The notes under the pieces: model-generated
The model's database searches: none
Told to the model about the DNA's origin: nothing
The model's input: only the letters and a program-made list of their open reading frames with translations
Part shown: positions 53,147 to 62,208 of the stretch, piece by piece
How the letters are laid out: every line of letters begins with the position of its first letter
Numbering within the stretch: the stretch's first letter is position 1
Position numbers and translations under genes: made by a program
NCBI GenBank assembly: GCA_949297145.1
Contig: CASFQO010000015.1
Coordinates: 1-64,000 of the forward strand
Origin: an uncultured Alphaproteobacteria bacterium
GTDB lineage: Bacteria; Pseudomonadota; Alphaproteobacteria; RF32; CAG-239
Reading direction: 5' to 3'
Length of the DNA: 64,000 bases

Positions 53147-54076
53147 CTACTCCCCAAGATTTAATCCGAGTAATTTCAAACTTTCTTTAAAATAGTCAGG
53201 CAGTTGCGCTTTTACAACCATTTTTTTGCCATACACAGAAGATAAATCTATTTTATAAGCATGCAAATGCAGTTTGTTCGCCAAGAGTTTATTTTTATCT
53301 CGTTCACTGCCAAAGTACTTATCATCCCCCCAAATCGGCGCACCAATATATTCTAAATGTGCACGAATCTGATGCGTTCTCCCAGTCAAAGGACTAGCCG
53401 CAATCAAGGCATATTTATCGCCAACTCTATCCACTACTTCATATTCCGTAATTGCTGGTTTTCCACCTTCAACTACCTGAACACGCCCATCCATTTTTTC
53501 TAACGGCGCTTTGATTTCGCCAAATTCTTGATTTGGCACACCTCTAGTCAGAGCCAAATACGTTTTGCGTAAAGTGTGTTCTCTGAAAGCTTTTGTTAAA
53601 ACATCAGCCATTTTCCGTGTTCTGGCCAAAACAAGAATTCCACTCGTATCCTTATCAATACGATGAACAAGCTTAGGCTTTTCCTCATAACCAAATTTAA
53701 GCGCTTCCAACATTCCGTCAATATGACGACTAGTATTTGTTCCTCCTTGCACCGCTAAACCGGAAGGTTTATTAAGAACGATAATTTTATCATCTTTGTA
53801 TATAACCAATTTTTCAATAAAAGCCGCATCCTTAAAAGAAACCTCTTGATGTTGAACAGCTTGTTTTTCATTATCAAGCGGCGGAATTCTAATATCTTGC
53901 CCAGCCTCAAGACGCGTATTAGCTTCAGCTTTAGCTCCATTAACCTTAATTTGCTTTGTTCTCAACAATTTTTGTAATCGTCCCAAAGTCAACCCTGGAT
54001 AATATTTCAAAAACCACCGATTAAGACGCATTCCATCGTCACAATCCTTAACTTTTACAATTTCAACACCAGACAT
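53147..54076 (-). CDS. rluC: RluC/RluD-family 23S rRNA pseudouridine synthase
   Basis: A 309-residue enzyme; the start at 54076 is set by AAAGGAAA seven bases upstream. An N-terminal S4 RNA-binding domain (about 15-65: MRLNRWFLKYYPGLTLGRLQKLLRTKQIKVNG) is followed by the catalytic domain. The catalytic Asp is in LVHRIDKDTSGILVLA (about 137-152), and GRTHQIRAHLEYIGAPIWGDDKY is the conserved late motif. Whether it is the C or D type cannot be settled; the RluC-ATP12 neighbourhood of alphaproteobacteria favours RluC. Confidence 0.9.
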   Translation of the reverse strand: MSGVEIVKVKDCDDGMRLNRWFLKYYPGLTLGRLQKLLRTKQIKVNGAKAEANTRLEAGQDIRIPPLDNEKQAVQHQEVSFKDAAFIEKLVIYKDDKIIVLNKPSGLAVQGGTNTSRHIDGMLEALKFGYEEKPKLVHRIDKDTSGILVLARTRKMADVLTKAFREHTLRKTYLALTRGVPNQEFGEIKAPLEKMDGRVQVVEGGKPAITEYEVVDRVGDKYALIAASPLTGRTHQIRAHLEYIGAPIWGDDKYFGSERDKNKLLANKLHLHAYKIDLSSVYGKKMVVKAQLPDYFKESLKLLGLNLGE

Positions 54077-54206
54077 GCGATTTCCTTTCATAAGTTCTTC
54101 GGAGCATAACAGAAGAACTCTAAAAAAACAAGCGAATAAAACAAAAAGCCCTTCAAACAGAAGAGCTCTTTGCAAAACCATTAAATAATACGCTTTTAGA
54201 AACTAA

Positions 54207-54413
54207 TTATTTTCGTCTTTTCTTAGCTTCTCGTTCCACTTTACGGCGAACTTGACGAGAAACAGGCTTTTCGGAAATAGGCAAATTTTCACCTGCATCC
54301 AAACGTTTCAGCTCAATACCATATTCTTTTTCCAGTACCTCAGCCAACTCTTGCGCTTCTTTACTTCTAAGACTAACAAGTTCTTTAGCAAACGCTTTTA
54401 AATCTACACTCAT
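54207..54413 (-). CDS. Small protein resembling the L7/L12 N-terminal domain
   Basis: A 68-residue protein. Residues 4-34 (DLKAFAKELVSLRSKEAQELAEVLEKEYGIE) follow the pattern of the L7/L12 dimerisation domain (L--L---EA-EL---LE---GV). The second half is very basic (VSRQVRRKVEREAKKRRK) and could bind RNA. It lacks the hinge and C-terminal domain of L7/L12. The ribosome binding site is weak, so expression is less certain. It lies between rarA and rluC on the same strand. Confidence 0.5.
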   Translation of the reverse strand: MSVDLKAFAKELVSLRSKEAQELAEVLEKEYGIELKRLDAGENLPISEKPVSRQVRRKVEREAKKRRK

Positions 54414-54501
54414 AACAATAAACTTTTAGAATAATTTTCTACTAAAAACAACATACCAACGCTTGAAAAAAAATCAACCCCAAAGTGAGCAAATTTTGCA
54501 T

Positions 54502-55824
54502 TTACTTCTTATTCATTTTGGCACGTTCGCGTTGCTTTTCCGCCCTTAACTTATCAAAATATTCTATTCTCTTCTTTATTTCGCGTTCAAAACCTCTGTC
54601 AACCGGATTATAAAACCGTCTCCGCCCCATTTCCTCAGGAAAATAATTTTGACCAGAAAAACCATCTTCCAAATCTTGGTCATAAATATATCCGTCGTGA
54701 TACCCCAATTCTTTCATCAGCTTAGTCGGCGCATTCAAAATATGCTTTGGAGGCATCAAAGAACCAGTTTGTCTAGCCGCATCAAAAGCGCTATGCATTG
54801 CTTTATAGACTGCAGCAGATTTAGGAGCTGTTGCCAAATAGGCGGTTAATTGCATTACAGCCAAATCCCCCTCTGGAGAACCCAATCTCTCATAAACCTC
54901 AGCACAAGCAATCGCCTGTGTAACCGCATTAGGATCCGCCAAAGAAACATCTTCCACTGCAAAACGAATAAGACGCCTCAAAATATACCTCGGATCTTCC
55001 CCAGAAACAATCATTCGGCTCACCCAGTATAAGGCCGCATCAACATCTGACCCTCTCAAAGATTTATGTACGGCAGAAATAAGATTATAATGCCCATCGC
55101 GACCTTTATCATAAATAGGCGCGCGCGAGCGAATAATTTTCATCAATTTTTCTTTATCAAATATTTCCCCTGGTTTGGCATAAGCCCACACACTCTCTGC
55201 CAAGTTAAGGACATAGCGTCCGTCTCCATCAGCAACATTTTTCATAAATTCACGAGCTTCCTCATCAAGAGGCAATTTCATCCCTTCTTCTTTTTCAGCT
55301 CTCTGTAAAAGCTCTTCAAAATTTTCAGGCGTTAATCGATTGAGCACAAAAACCTGACATCTGGAAAGTAGCGCAGAATTAAGTTCAAAAGAAGGATTCT
55401 CCGTCGTAGCACCTACTAAAATAACCGTTCCATCCTCTACATAAGGCAAAAAGCCATCTTGTTGCGATTTATTAAATCTATGAATTTCATCTACAAACAA
55501 TAGCGTACCTTTACCTTGTGTAACACGACGCTCTTGTGCATATTGAAAAACCCTCTTTAAATCCGTCACTCCGGAAAAAACCGCCGATATTTGTTCAAAA
55601 TAAAGATTTGTATATTCGGCAATAAGTCTGGCAATAGTCGTTTTTCCGCAACCAGGAGGCCCCCAAAGAATAAACGAAGAAATACGCCCCGTCTGAAGCA
55701 TCCTTCCCAAAGGAGAATCTTCACCCAAAACTTGTTCCTGCCCAACAACATCTTCCAACCTTTTTGGACGTAACCTATCCGCTAACGGTCTTTTTATCCG
55801 ACTAGAAAAAAGCGTTTCTTCCAT
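54502..55824 (-). CDS. rarA: Replication-associated recombination protein A (MgsA)
   Basis: A 440-residue AAA+ ATPase acting at stalled replication forks. LADRLRPKRLEDVVGQEQVLG opens the family, Walker A is WGPPGCGKTTIARLIAE (about 54-70), Walker B LLFVDEIHRFNKSQQD (about 108-123), and the sensor segment VGATTENPSFELNSALLSRCQVF. The C-terminal tetramerisation region (about 250-430) contains LRGSDVDAALYWVSRMI and PEEMGRRRFYNPVDRGFE. Typical length and order. Confidence 0.96.
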   Translation of the reverse strand: MEETLFSSRIKRPLADRLRPKRLEDVVGQEQVLGEDSPLGRMLQTGRISSFILWGPPGCGKTTIARLIAEYTNLYFEQISAVFSGVTDLKRVFQYAQERRVTQGKGTLLFVDEIHRFNKSQQDGFLPYVEDGTVILVGATTENPSFELNSALLSRCQVFVLNRLTPENFEELLQRAEKEEGMKLPLDEEAREFMKNVADGDGRYVLNLAESVWAYAKPGEIFDKEKLMKIIRSRAPIYDKGRDGHYNLISAVHKSLRGSDVDAALYWVSRMIVSGEDPRYILRRLIRFAVEDVSLADPNAVTQAIACAEVYERLGSPEGDLAVMQLTAYLATAPKSAAVYKAMHSAFDAARQTGSLMPPKHILNAPTKLMKELGYHDGYIYDQDLEDGFSGQNYFPEEMGRRRFYNPVDRGFEREIKKRIEYFDKLRAEKQRERAKMNKK

Positions 55825-55943
55825 TTTTTCATCAACCTCAATAAAAACTATACTCGCTTTAACACAAAAATTCTAAAAAAGCTATGTTTTTAAACATAAA
55901 ATTTAAACATTCCGAATTTTTACACGCAAATCTACATAGGGTC

Positions 55944-55971
55944 TTGACACTGCGCAATAAAGTTATAGTAT
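55944..55971 (+). promoter_or_regulatory. Promoter of the DEAD-box-like gene
   Basis: TTGACA (55944-55949), 16 bases, TAGTAT (55966-55971), 34 bases before the start codon. Confidence 0.6.
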
Positions 55972-56005
55972 TCAAGAAATTAAATAAGACAAATGGGAAA
56001 GAAAT

Positions 56006-56821
56006 ATGAGTTTTAGTGATTTAGGTTTAAGTGAAAAAACCATACATGCGATTGAAGATTTAGGTTATAAAGAGCCAACAACGGTTCAAAAAGACGTAAT
56101 TCCTTCAATCCTCTCCGGCAAAGATATTTTCACCATTGCTCCAAGTTCTTGCGGAAAAACATGCTCCTATATTTTTCCGTTAATTGATATCATTTCCCAA
56201 AACCAAGGACAAAATATTTTAATAATTGCCGCAGATAGCAAAGAATCTGTAAACATCTCAGATAAATTTTCTATTTTTAACAAATACCATGAAATGAGTA
56301 ATGCGGAAAATACAGAAAAAGAAGCTAATGTTATTATCGCATCCCCTGACTTATTGTTAGAAAATATAAATGAAAATAATCTGGATTTATCAACCATAAA
56401 CATTCTTGTAGTTGATGACATCAATCTTATTAAAAAGAAACGCCAATTAAGTAATTTAGAAAAAGTCTTAGCATTATTGCCCGTTAATAAACAAAATATT
56501 GTATTCACCACCAGACGTTCAAAAGAAACTCAAGATATACTGAATAAAATACTAAAAACACCTGCAGAAATAAAAGTAGATAAAAAGCAAGAAGAAGTGG
56601 CATCTGTTGAACCGACTTTACCACAAGAAATGAGTAAAAAAGAAAAGAATCAACAGGCACCTCAACCCGAAAAAACACCGATTCCCGGAGCCAAACAAGA
56701 CTTAAAGCCTCCCTTACTGGATAAAAAAGCAATAGACTTATCCAAACGCTATAAAGTCTTTGGCAAAAAAGCTCCTATGTTTCTACTAACAGATGCAAAA
56801 CTAGCTGATGAAGCAGAATAA
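56006..56821 (+). CDS. Degenerate, single-domain DEAD-box-like protein
   Basis: A 271-residue protein homologous to the first RecA domain of DEAD-box RNA helicases. The Q motif is kept (FSDLGLSEKTIHAIEDLGYKEPTTVQKDVIPSILSGKDI, residues 3-41). Motif I is APSSCGKT (45-52) instead of AxTGxGKT, and motif II is VVDDINLI (about 135-142) instead of VDEAD. The SAT motif position reads FTT. From about 195 a Pro/Lys/Gln-rich linker replaces the second helicase domain. It cannot be a normal helicase; an RNA- or protein-binding role is possible. It is a stand-alone gene with a good promoter and AAGAAATATG start, and no stop or frameshift. Confidence 0.8.
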   Translation: MSFSDLGLSEKTIHAIEDLGYKEPTTVQKDVIPSILSGKDIFTIAPSSCGKTCSYIFPLIDIISQNQGQNILIIAADSKESVNISDKFSIFNKYHEMSNAENTEKEANVIIASPDLLLENINENNLDLSTINILVVDDINLIKKKRQLSNLEKVLALLPVNKQNIVFTTRRSKETQDILNKILKTPAEIKVDKKQEEVASVEPTLPQEMSKKEKNQQAPQPEKTPIPGAKQDLKPPLLDKKAIDLSKRYKVFGKKAPMFLLTDAKLADEAE

Positions 56822-56906
56822 CAAAAAAAGCTTGCACTATTTTTTATAAGATTTTATAGAAAACAACAAAAATAAACATTAACTGATAGATATATGGAGA
56901 TGCTAA

Positions 56907-57662
56907 ATGTCAGGACACTCCCAATTTAAGAACATTATGTACCGTAAAGGTGCACAAGATGCAAAAAAAGCAAGAGTATTTGCAAAACTTGCAAGAGAAA
57001 TAACCGTTGCCGCTAAAAGTGGTTTACCTGAACCGGATAAAAACCCACGCTTAAGATTAGCCATCCAAGCAGCAAGAGCAGAAAGTATGCCAAAAGATAA
57101 TATTGAGCGTGCTATCGCCAAAGCAACACAAGTTGCAGGAGGTGCAGATTTTACCACAATGCGTTATGAAGGTTTTTCACCAAACAAGGTAGCCGTTATT
57201 GTAGAAGCTTTAACTGATAATAAAAATCGTACTGCAAGCAACGTACGCTCTATCTTCGGTAAACGTGGTGGCGCTATGGGTGAAACAGGCTCTGTATCTT
57301 TCAACTTTGAACGTATCGGTTATATAGAATATCCCGCTAGCGTTGCAGACGCCGATAAAATGTTTGAAGAAGCATTAGAAGCCGGAGCAAACGATGTGGT
57401 ATCCGATGGTGAAATTCATGCCATTGAAACATTACCGGAAGATTTATCTGCCGTAACCGAAGCTCTTGAAAAGAAATTCGGCACACCTTCCGCTTCTCGT
57501 TTAGACTGGAAACCAACTGTTAAAACAGAAATTACAGATTTGGAAACAGCTAAGAAGTTCTTAGAATTTGTTGACGCTTTAGAAGATGACGAAGACGTTC
57601 AACATGTTTACCATAATGCAGAAATTGCAGAAGATATTATGGCTCAACTGGAGGCAGAATAA
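56907..57662 (+). CDS. yebC: YebC/PmpR/TACO1-family protein
   Basis: A 251-residue protein of the YebC family (GHSQFKNIMYRKGAQDAKKARVFAKLAREITVAAKSG at the start; PKDNIERAIAKATQ; MRYEGFSPNKVAVIVEALTDNKNRTASNVRSIFGKRGGAMGETGSVSFNF). Members are ribosome-associated factors that help translate difficult sequences, or are reported as DNA-binding regulators. It overlaps ruvC by one base (TAATG) in the conserved yebC-ruvC arrangement. Confidence 0.95.
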   Translation: MSGHSQFKNIMYRKGAQDAKKARVFAKLAREITVAAKSGLPEPDKNPRLRLAIQAARAESMPKDNIERAIAKATQVAGGADFTTMRYEGFSPNKVAVIVEALTDNKNRTASNVRSIFGKRGGAMGETGSVSFNFERIGYIEYPASVADADKMFEEALEAGANDVVSDGEIHAIETLPEDLSAVTEALEKKFGTPSASRLDWKPTVKTEITDLETAKKFLEFVDALEDDEDVQHVYHNAEIAEDIMAQLEAE

Positions 57663-58150
57663 TGCGTGTTTTGGGTTTAGACCCGAGCATATCCTCCACT
57701 GGTTGGGGAATAATTGATATAAACGGAAACCGTCTGTCCTATGTGGCAGACGGTTTTATTCCGACATCTGCAAAAGCAACACTTTCTACAAGATTACATA
57801 CAATTTTCACAGAGCTTCAAAAAATAATAGAGCTATATAAACCGGATGAAGCCTCAATAGAAATAACTTTTCTGAATACCAACCCAGAAACATCCTTAAA
57901 ATTAAGCATGGCAAGAGGTGTCGTTTTTTTAATGCCGGCACTTTATAATATTCCCTTGTTTGAGTATGAACCAAACAAAATCAAAAAAGCGCTGACCGGA
58001 GTCGGAAAAGCAGATAAAAACCAAGTAGAAACGATGGTAAAAATTCTTCTTCCCGGCTGTCAGCCCAAAAACAATGACGCTTCTGATGCTCTAGCGATTG
58101 CAATAACCCATTGCAATTTACGCAATTCATATAAAGACCACGTCGTATAA
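57662..58150 (+). CDS. ruvC: Holliday junction resolvase RuvC
   Basis: A 162-residue endonuclease that cuts Holliday junctions. Catalytic acids are D7 (VLGLDPSISSTGWG), a Glu near 67 (ASIEITFLNTNPETSLKL) and the C-terminal pair in NDASDALAIAITH (about 138-150). It overlaps yebC by one base. ruvA does not follow directly: it lies 5.3 kb further on after an inserted block of minus-strand genes. Confidence 0.95.
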   Translation: MRVLGLDPSISSTGWGIIDINGNRLSYVADGFIPTSAKATLSTRLHTIFTELQKIIELYKPDEASIEITFLNTNPETSLKLSMARGVVFLMPALYNIPLFEYEPNKIKKALTGVGKADKNQVETMVKILLPGCQPKNNDASDALAIAITHCNLRNSYKDHVV

Positions 58151-58232
58151 CAAATATCCAACAAAAAGCCTCTTTCTAAGAAGAATTTTTTATTAGTCAA
58201 ATCTCATCTAGTACGTTTTATTAGTATCTATG

Positions 58233-58258
58233 AAAAAAAGGCGTTCCACAGAACGCCT
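58233..58258 (-). terminator. Terminator of the cyclophilin gene
   Basis: On the minus strand AGGCGTTC-TGTG-GAACGCCT followed by TTTTTTTC, about 22 bases after the stop. Confidence 0.85.
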
Positions 58259-58280
58259 CACAAAACAACTTATTTCAACT

Positions 58281-58886
58281 TTATAAATCGGCAATAACCT
58301 GCATACTGATAATCTCATCCGGCTGGCTAACCATTCCGTTATAACCGCCACCCTTTTTGATTTTATCAACAAATTCCATTCCGGAGACAACTTTGCCCCA
58401 AACCGTATATTGCCCATCCAAATGCGGACAATCAGCATAGCAAATAAAGAATTGACTATCTGCTGAATCCGGATGCATAGCGCGCGCCATAGAAACAATT
58501 CCTCTTTTATGCGGAATAGTATTAAATTCAGCTTTTAATTTTTTGCCGCTACCACCGGTTCCGTTTCCTAAAGGACAACCTGTTTGCGCCATAAATCCTT
58601 CAATAACACGGTGAAACTTCAATCCGTTATAAAATCCTTGGCGAACCAATTCTTTTATTCTTGCCACATGATTTGGAGCAGCGTCAGGAAACATCTCAAT
58701 TACAACATCACCATCTTTAAGTTTCATGACCAATGCATTTTCCGGATCAGCAACATTATAAGAATATTTCATTTTTTTACCACGCGTTTCGCTCATTCCT
58801 ATCTGTTTCTTTTCTTCAGCAGACAAATTCTTTGTATCGCTTTTATCCAAACTTTTCGTTTCACTTTTACCTAAAATATTAGACAT
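58281..58886 (-). CDS. Cyclophilin-type peptidyl-prolyl isomerase
   Basis: A 201-residue prolyl isomerase. The start at 58886 (ATG, AAGGAG upstream) is preferred over an in-frame TTG inside that site. The cyclophilin core is residues about 50-200: FYNGLKFHRVIEGFMAQTGCP (catalytic Arg in FHRV), GSGKKLKAEF, ADSQFFICYADCPHLDGQYTVWGKVVSGMEFVDKI. A charged 45-residue extension precedes it and there is no signal peptide, so it is cytoplasmic. It is the last gene before its terminator. Confidence 0.93.
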   Translation of the reverse strand: MSNILGKSETKSLDKSDTKNLSAEEKKQIGMSETRGKKMKYSYNVADPENALVMKLKDGDVVIEMFPDAAPNHVARIKELVRQGFYNGLKFHRVIEGFMAQTGCPLGNGTGGSGKKLKAEFNTIPHKRGIVSMARAMHPDSADSQFFICYADCPHLDGQYTVWGKVVSGMEFVDKIKKGGGYNGMVSQPDEIISMQVIADL

Positions 58887-58953
58887 CTCTAACTCCTTCA
58901 AACAATTGTGACATAAATCACAGAACTCTAGCTAAATATTTAGGAATTTATTT

Positions 58954-59895
58954 TTAGTGATTCAAGACAAAGTCCACCCTTTCTTCAGCAGAAAGCCCAG
59001 ATGGATAAGTTTCATCAATTTCCTGCAAACGGCTTTTCAAACCTTTACCATTAGCAATTTGAATAGCCAACCCCGGACGTGCATTAACCTCAAGCATCAT
59101 CGGACCGCGGTTTTCATCTAACACAATATCCGCCCCCAAATATCCAAGCCCCGTCATATCATATGCTAAAGAACCAATAATTAAATGTTCACGCCAAAAC
59201 GGTACCCGTAAATCCATCAAATTAGCTTTTGTATCCGGATGCACTAAAATTGGTTTATTATGCATAACAGCATTCAACGGATGCCCTGTTCGTACATCAA
59301 GCCCAACACCAACAGCCCCTTGGTGTAAATTTGCACGACCACCGGATTCTTTCGTTGCCAAACGCATCATAACCATTGCCGGAAACCCTTTATAAACAAT
59401 AACCCGCACATCAGGCACACCGTGATAGCTAAAATTTTTGAACACATCACTAAAATTAACCGCTTCTTCAATAAGAGCCACATCATATTTGCCGCCCAAA
59501 CTAAACAATCCGCTTAGAGTATTAGATACATGCTGATAAATATCCTTAAAACTTAAAATATCACCAGATGCACTGTAAAAATGTTCTGCATCATATTTTT
59601 TTATAACCAAAACACCTTTTCCACCACTTCCGTGCGCCGGTTTAATTACAAAAGTATCATATCCCTTTACAATTTCCAAAAGATTCTTAACTTGATATTG
59701 AAATTCAATAATACCAATCATTTTCGGCGTATTGATATTGATACTGTTTGCAAGTTTTTTCGTCTTAACCTTATCATCCACCAATGTATAAAGAGAACGC
59801 TTATTGTATTTTGCAATAACCGAATAATTGCGGTCATTCATCCCCAAAACACCGTTTTCGCGTAATTTTTTTCCATTAAAGAGCCACTCAAACAT
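58954..59895 (-). CDS. RimK-related alpha-L-glutamate ligase-like amidoligase
   Basis: A 313-residue ATP-grasp protein. VIKPAHGSGGKGVLVI (about 84-99) is the glycine-rich nucleotide loop, VALIEEAVNF holds the adenine-contacting residues, and LGADIVLDENRGPMMLEVNARPGLAIQIANGKGL (about 258-291) supplies the Mg ligands. It belongs to the group that always occurs with a transglutaminase-TM protein and a retropepsin-like protease, both upstream here. It is predicted to form an amide bond between an amino acid such as Glu and an unknown acceptor. The next gene upstream ends one base before its start. Confidence 0.88.
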   Translation of the reverse strand: MFEWLFNGKKLRENGVLGMNDRNYSVIAKYNKRSLYTLVDDKVKTKKLANSININTPKMIGIIEFQYQVKNLLEIVKGYDTFVIKPAHGSGGKGVLVIKKYDAEHFYSASGDILSFKDIYQHVSNTLSGLFSLGGKYDVALIEEAVNFSDVFKNFSYHGVPDVRVIVYKGFPAMVMMRLATKESGGRANLHQGAVGVGLDVRTGHPLNAVMHNKPILVHPDTKANLMDLRVPFWREHLIIGSLAYDMTGLGYLGADIVLDENRGPMMLEVNARPGLAIQIANGKGLKSRLQEIDETYPSGLSAEERVDFVLNH

Positions 59896-59896
59896 A

Positions 59897-61450
59897 TCAA
59901 TTGTCCTTATGAATTAGTGGAGCAAAACGCAACAATTCCGTCAAACGATACCCTGTATACGTACCAAGTAACATAACCACAAACAAAATAACCAAATTAA
60001 GCTCATTAAACGCAAACATAACATGACGAACATATTCGTTGCTAATCACAAAATATGTTACAACGGCAGTAATAAAAGTGAAGAAGATTTCTTTTAGTGT
60101 ATTCATCGCTCCATCTTCTTCCCATGTAATGGATGCGCGCTCAATAATCCACGCCGTAATAATAATCGGGAAAAAGATTGCCGAACTAACAATTGTATAA
60201 TTTAATCTATATCCAACAACTGTTAAAACCTGAATAAGAAGGATAACAAAAATAACCACAAAAGAAATTCTTGGTACCAAGAGCAAATTTAATTTAGCCA
60301 CAACTGCTCGCATAATAAGTCCCAAAGCAATCATAACCGAAAAGCAAATCAACCCCGGCCAAAATCCCGTACGAACCAAAGCCATTGCCAATAGCATCGG
60401 GGTAAACGTTCCCATGGTAGAAACCCCAATAATATTGCGCATAATTACCACAACTAAGATAGCCAGAGGGAAGATCATTAACCACTTCAAAGTATTTTGC
60501 TCAAATACCGGCAGTGTATACATAGAATAATTATAACTCCAAAGCTTATCATTTGCCTTCGCACGATGTTCTGCCATTTTTAAAGGAGAAGCAACCGATT
60601 TCAAAACAGAAAAGACAACCGTTGAATTTTCGCCACCCTTAACATCCAAAAGAGACACGCCGCCACGCTGAATAATAACCCAATTTTTAGGCAATCCGAT
60701 TTTTGCCGTATTTAAATCATACAGTCCCCAATGCCCATCAAGATATGCTTCAATCATGATATCTGGTTTTTCGGTTTTTCGTCCTTCTTCAAGTTTTATT
60801 GTCCGTGCAATTCTTGCCGGAATTCTTTTATATGCTAAAACTTGAATAATTTTTTCCGCAAATTCCTTAGACGTATGATTTATAGGCAAAATTAAGCTCA
60901 TCGTCGGATTATCCATTTCCTGATTTATAGCTAAAATTGCTTTTTGAACTTTATCACCTTTTTGAGAATCAGCTATCTCCCAAATTTTTTGCATTTGCAA
61001 GCGTTCCTCATCAGCCAAAATCGGCCTATCAATTTTGGCAGGCAATAACGAATTAAGAGCTGTATTTTGAGCATCATCATAAATACTCAAGCGATAATAC
61101 AAATTCTGCTTACCAGATTTTTGCGATGCATCCAATATAATTCTGCTATTTTTCTTATCGCGAGTAACTTTATACCCTTTTGCAACTACTTCCTCACTTA
61201 AAATTTTAAAACCATCTTTATCATTTGGCACCGCAAGAGAAACCTGTACCTTTTCATCTAATGCATTAAATGAAATTTTGGCATCAACCGTCCAAACATC
61301 CGTAACAGCTTTGGGAGAAACTGAAAACCCCCAATATTTCACCTTATAATAAATACTATAAGCAGAATAACCTATTGAGCAAAGCAACAAAAAGCTTAAG
61401 ACTTTCCGAACTGTAAAAAATTTATTTATATTTAGTTTCATAATCAGCAT
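59897..61450 (-). CDS. Inactive transglutaminase fused to seven membrane helices
   Basis: A 517-residue membrane protein. One N-terminal anchor (VLSFLLLCSIGYSAYSIYY) precedes a periplasmic transglutaminase-like domain (about 165-290: VLAYKRIPARIARTIKLEEGRKTEKPDIMIEAYLDGHWGLYDL) in which the catalytic Cys is not evident. Seven hydrophobic segments follow (about 320-505). This layout is the known transglut_i_TM/7TM_transglut pair. It probably holds or hands over the peptide substrate of the ligase and protease. Its stop is one base before the ligase start and its own start five bases after the protease stop. Confidence 0.88.
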   Translation of the reverse strand: MLIMKLNINKFFTVRKVLSFLLLCSIGYSAYSIYYKVKYWGFSVSPKAVTDVWTVDAKISFNALDEKVQVSLAVPNDKDGFKILSEEVVAKGYKVTRDKKNSRIILDASQKSGKQNLYYRLSIYDDAQNTALNSLLPAKIDRPILADEERLQMQKIWEIADSQKGDKVQKAILAINQEMDNPTMSLILPINHTSKEFAEKIIQVLAYKRIPARIARTIKLEEGRKTEKPDIMIEAYLDGHWGLYDLNTAKIGLPKNWVIIQRGGVSLLDVKGGENSTVVFSVLKSVASPLKMAEHRAKANDKLWSYNYSMYTLPVFEQNTLKWLMIFPLAILVVVIMRNIIGVSTMGTFTPMLLAMALVRTGFWPGLICFSVMIALGLIMRAVVAKLNLLLVPRISFVVIFVILLIQVLTVVGYRLNYTIVSSAIFFPIIITAWIIERASITWEEDGAMNTLKEIFFTFITAVVTYFVISNEYVRHVMFAFNELNLVILFVVMLLGTYTGYRLTELLRFAPLIHKDN

Positions 61451-61455
61451 CCCAC

Positions 61456-61986
61456 TTAGTTCAATGTATATGAAGTTGAAGTATCAACCAAAAATCTTCC
61501 TGTTAAGATATTACGTCCAACCAATCCCTGATAGTCAAAGCTTGAGCGGTCCGCAATTGAAAAGACTGCAGAAAATACTTCATCTCCCATTTTGACATCC
61601 ATTTTTACAGCTTTGCGGCTCTCATCTTGTCCGGCACGCTTAACTTTGAAAGAACGTTCAATTTTTTTCTCAAAAACATGTTCTTCTCCTGTTTTCCGAT
61701 TTTTTAGCTTAAAGGACACCCACTTTTCACCGTCACGTTCAAAATATTCCACATCACGACAATCCAGAGACGATGTTGTAGCACCTGTATCAATTCTAGC
61801 CGCAAAAGGAGATTTCATAGGCAAGAAATAAATAGGTTCAACTTCCCCAATTATTGGCAAACGAGCTTTTTCCACAACAACCTCCTGAGTTGTATTAACA
61901 TTATGAACAACAGCTGGAACAATAACCTGCTTGGATTGGCAAGCTGAAATTAACATAATCAAAACAAAAAATCCTAGCTTTCGCAT
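61456..61986 (-). CDS. Retropepsin-like (RimK/LysX-associated) envelope protease
   Basis: A 176-residue protein with a lipoprotein signal (LGFFVLIMLISAC, Cys near 16) and a retropepsin-like fold of the family often labelled ATP-dependent zinc protease. The catalytic-type motif is FAARIDTGATTSSLDCRDVEYF (about 62-83) with the DTG triad; YQGLVGRNILTGRFLVDTS closes the domain. It is first in a three-gene operon with the transglutaminase-TM protein and the amidoligase, and would trim the same peptide bond type that the ligase makes (inference). Confidence 0.85.
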   Translation of the reverse strand: MRKLGFFVLIMLISACQSKQVIVPAVVHNVNTTQEVVVEKARLPIIGEVEPIYFLPMKSPFAARIDTGATTSSLDCRDVEYFERDGEKWVSFKLKNRKTGEEHVFEKKIERSFKVKRAGQDESRKAVKMDVKMGDEVFSAVFSIADRSSFDYQGLVGRNILTGRFLVDTSTSYTLN

Positions 61987-62142
61987 TTTTTACTAACCTC
62001 TTTATCATAACGGAAATTTAATTACCGATTACATACCCCCTTTTTAAAGAAGAAACATCAACAAATTACTATTAATACACAGCCAAAAACATCCAAATGA
62101 AATTCAATATTCATAAACGCTGTATTTAAACGATGTATTTAA

Positions 62143-62178
62143 AATAAAATCTGCCATTGAAATCATCAACAGCAGATA
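62143..62178 (-). terminator. Terminator of the porin gene
   Basis: On the minus strand ATCTGC-TG-TTGA-TGATT-TCAA-TG-GCAGAT forms a stem with a small internal loop, followed by TTTATTTT; about 30 bases after the porin stop. Confidence 0.6.
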
Positions 62179-62208
62179 AAAAAACATTACGTGAGAACCA
62201 ACTTTTTA

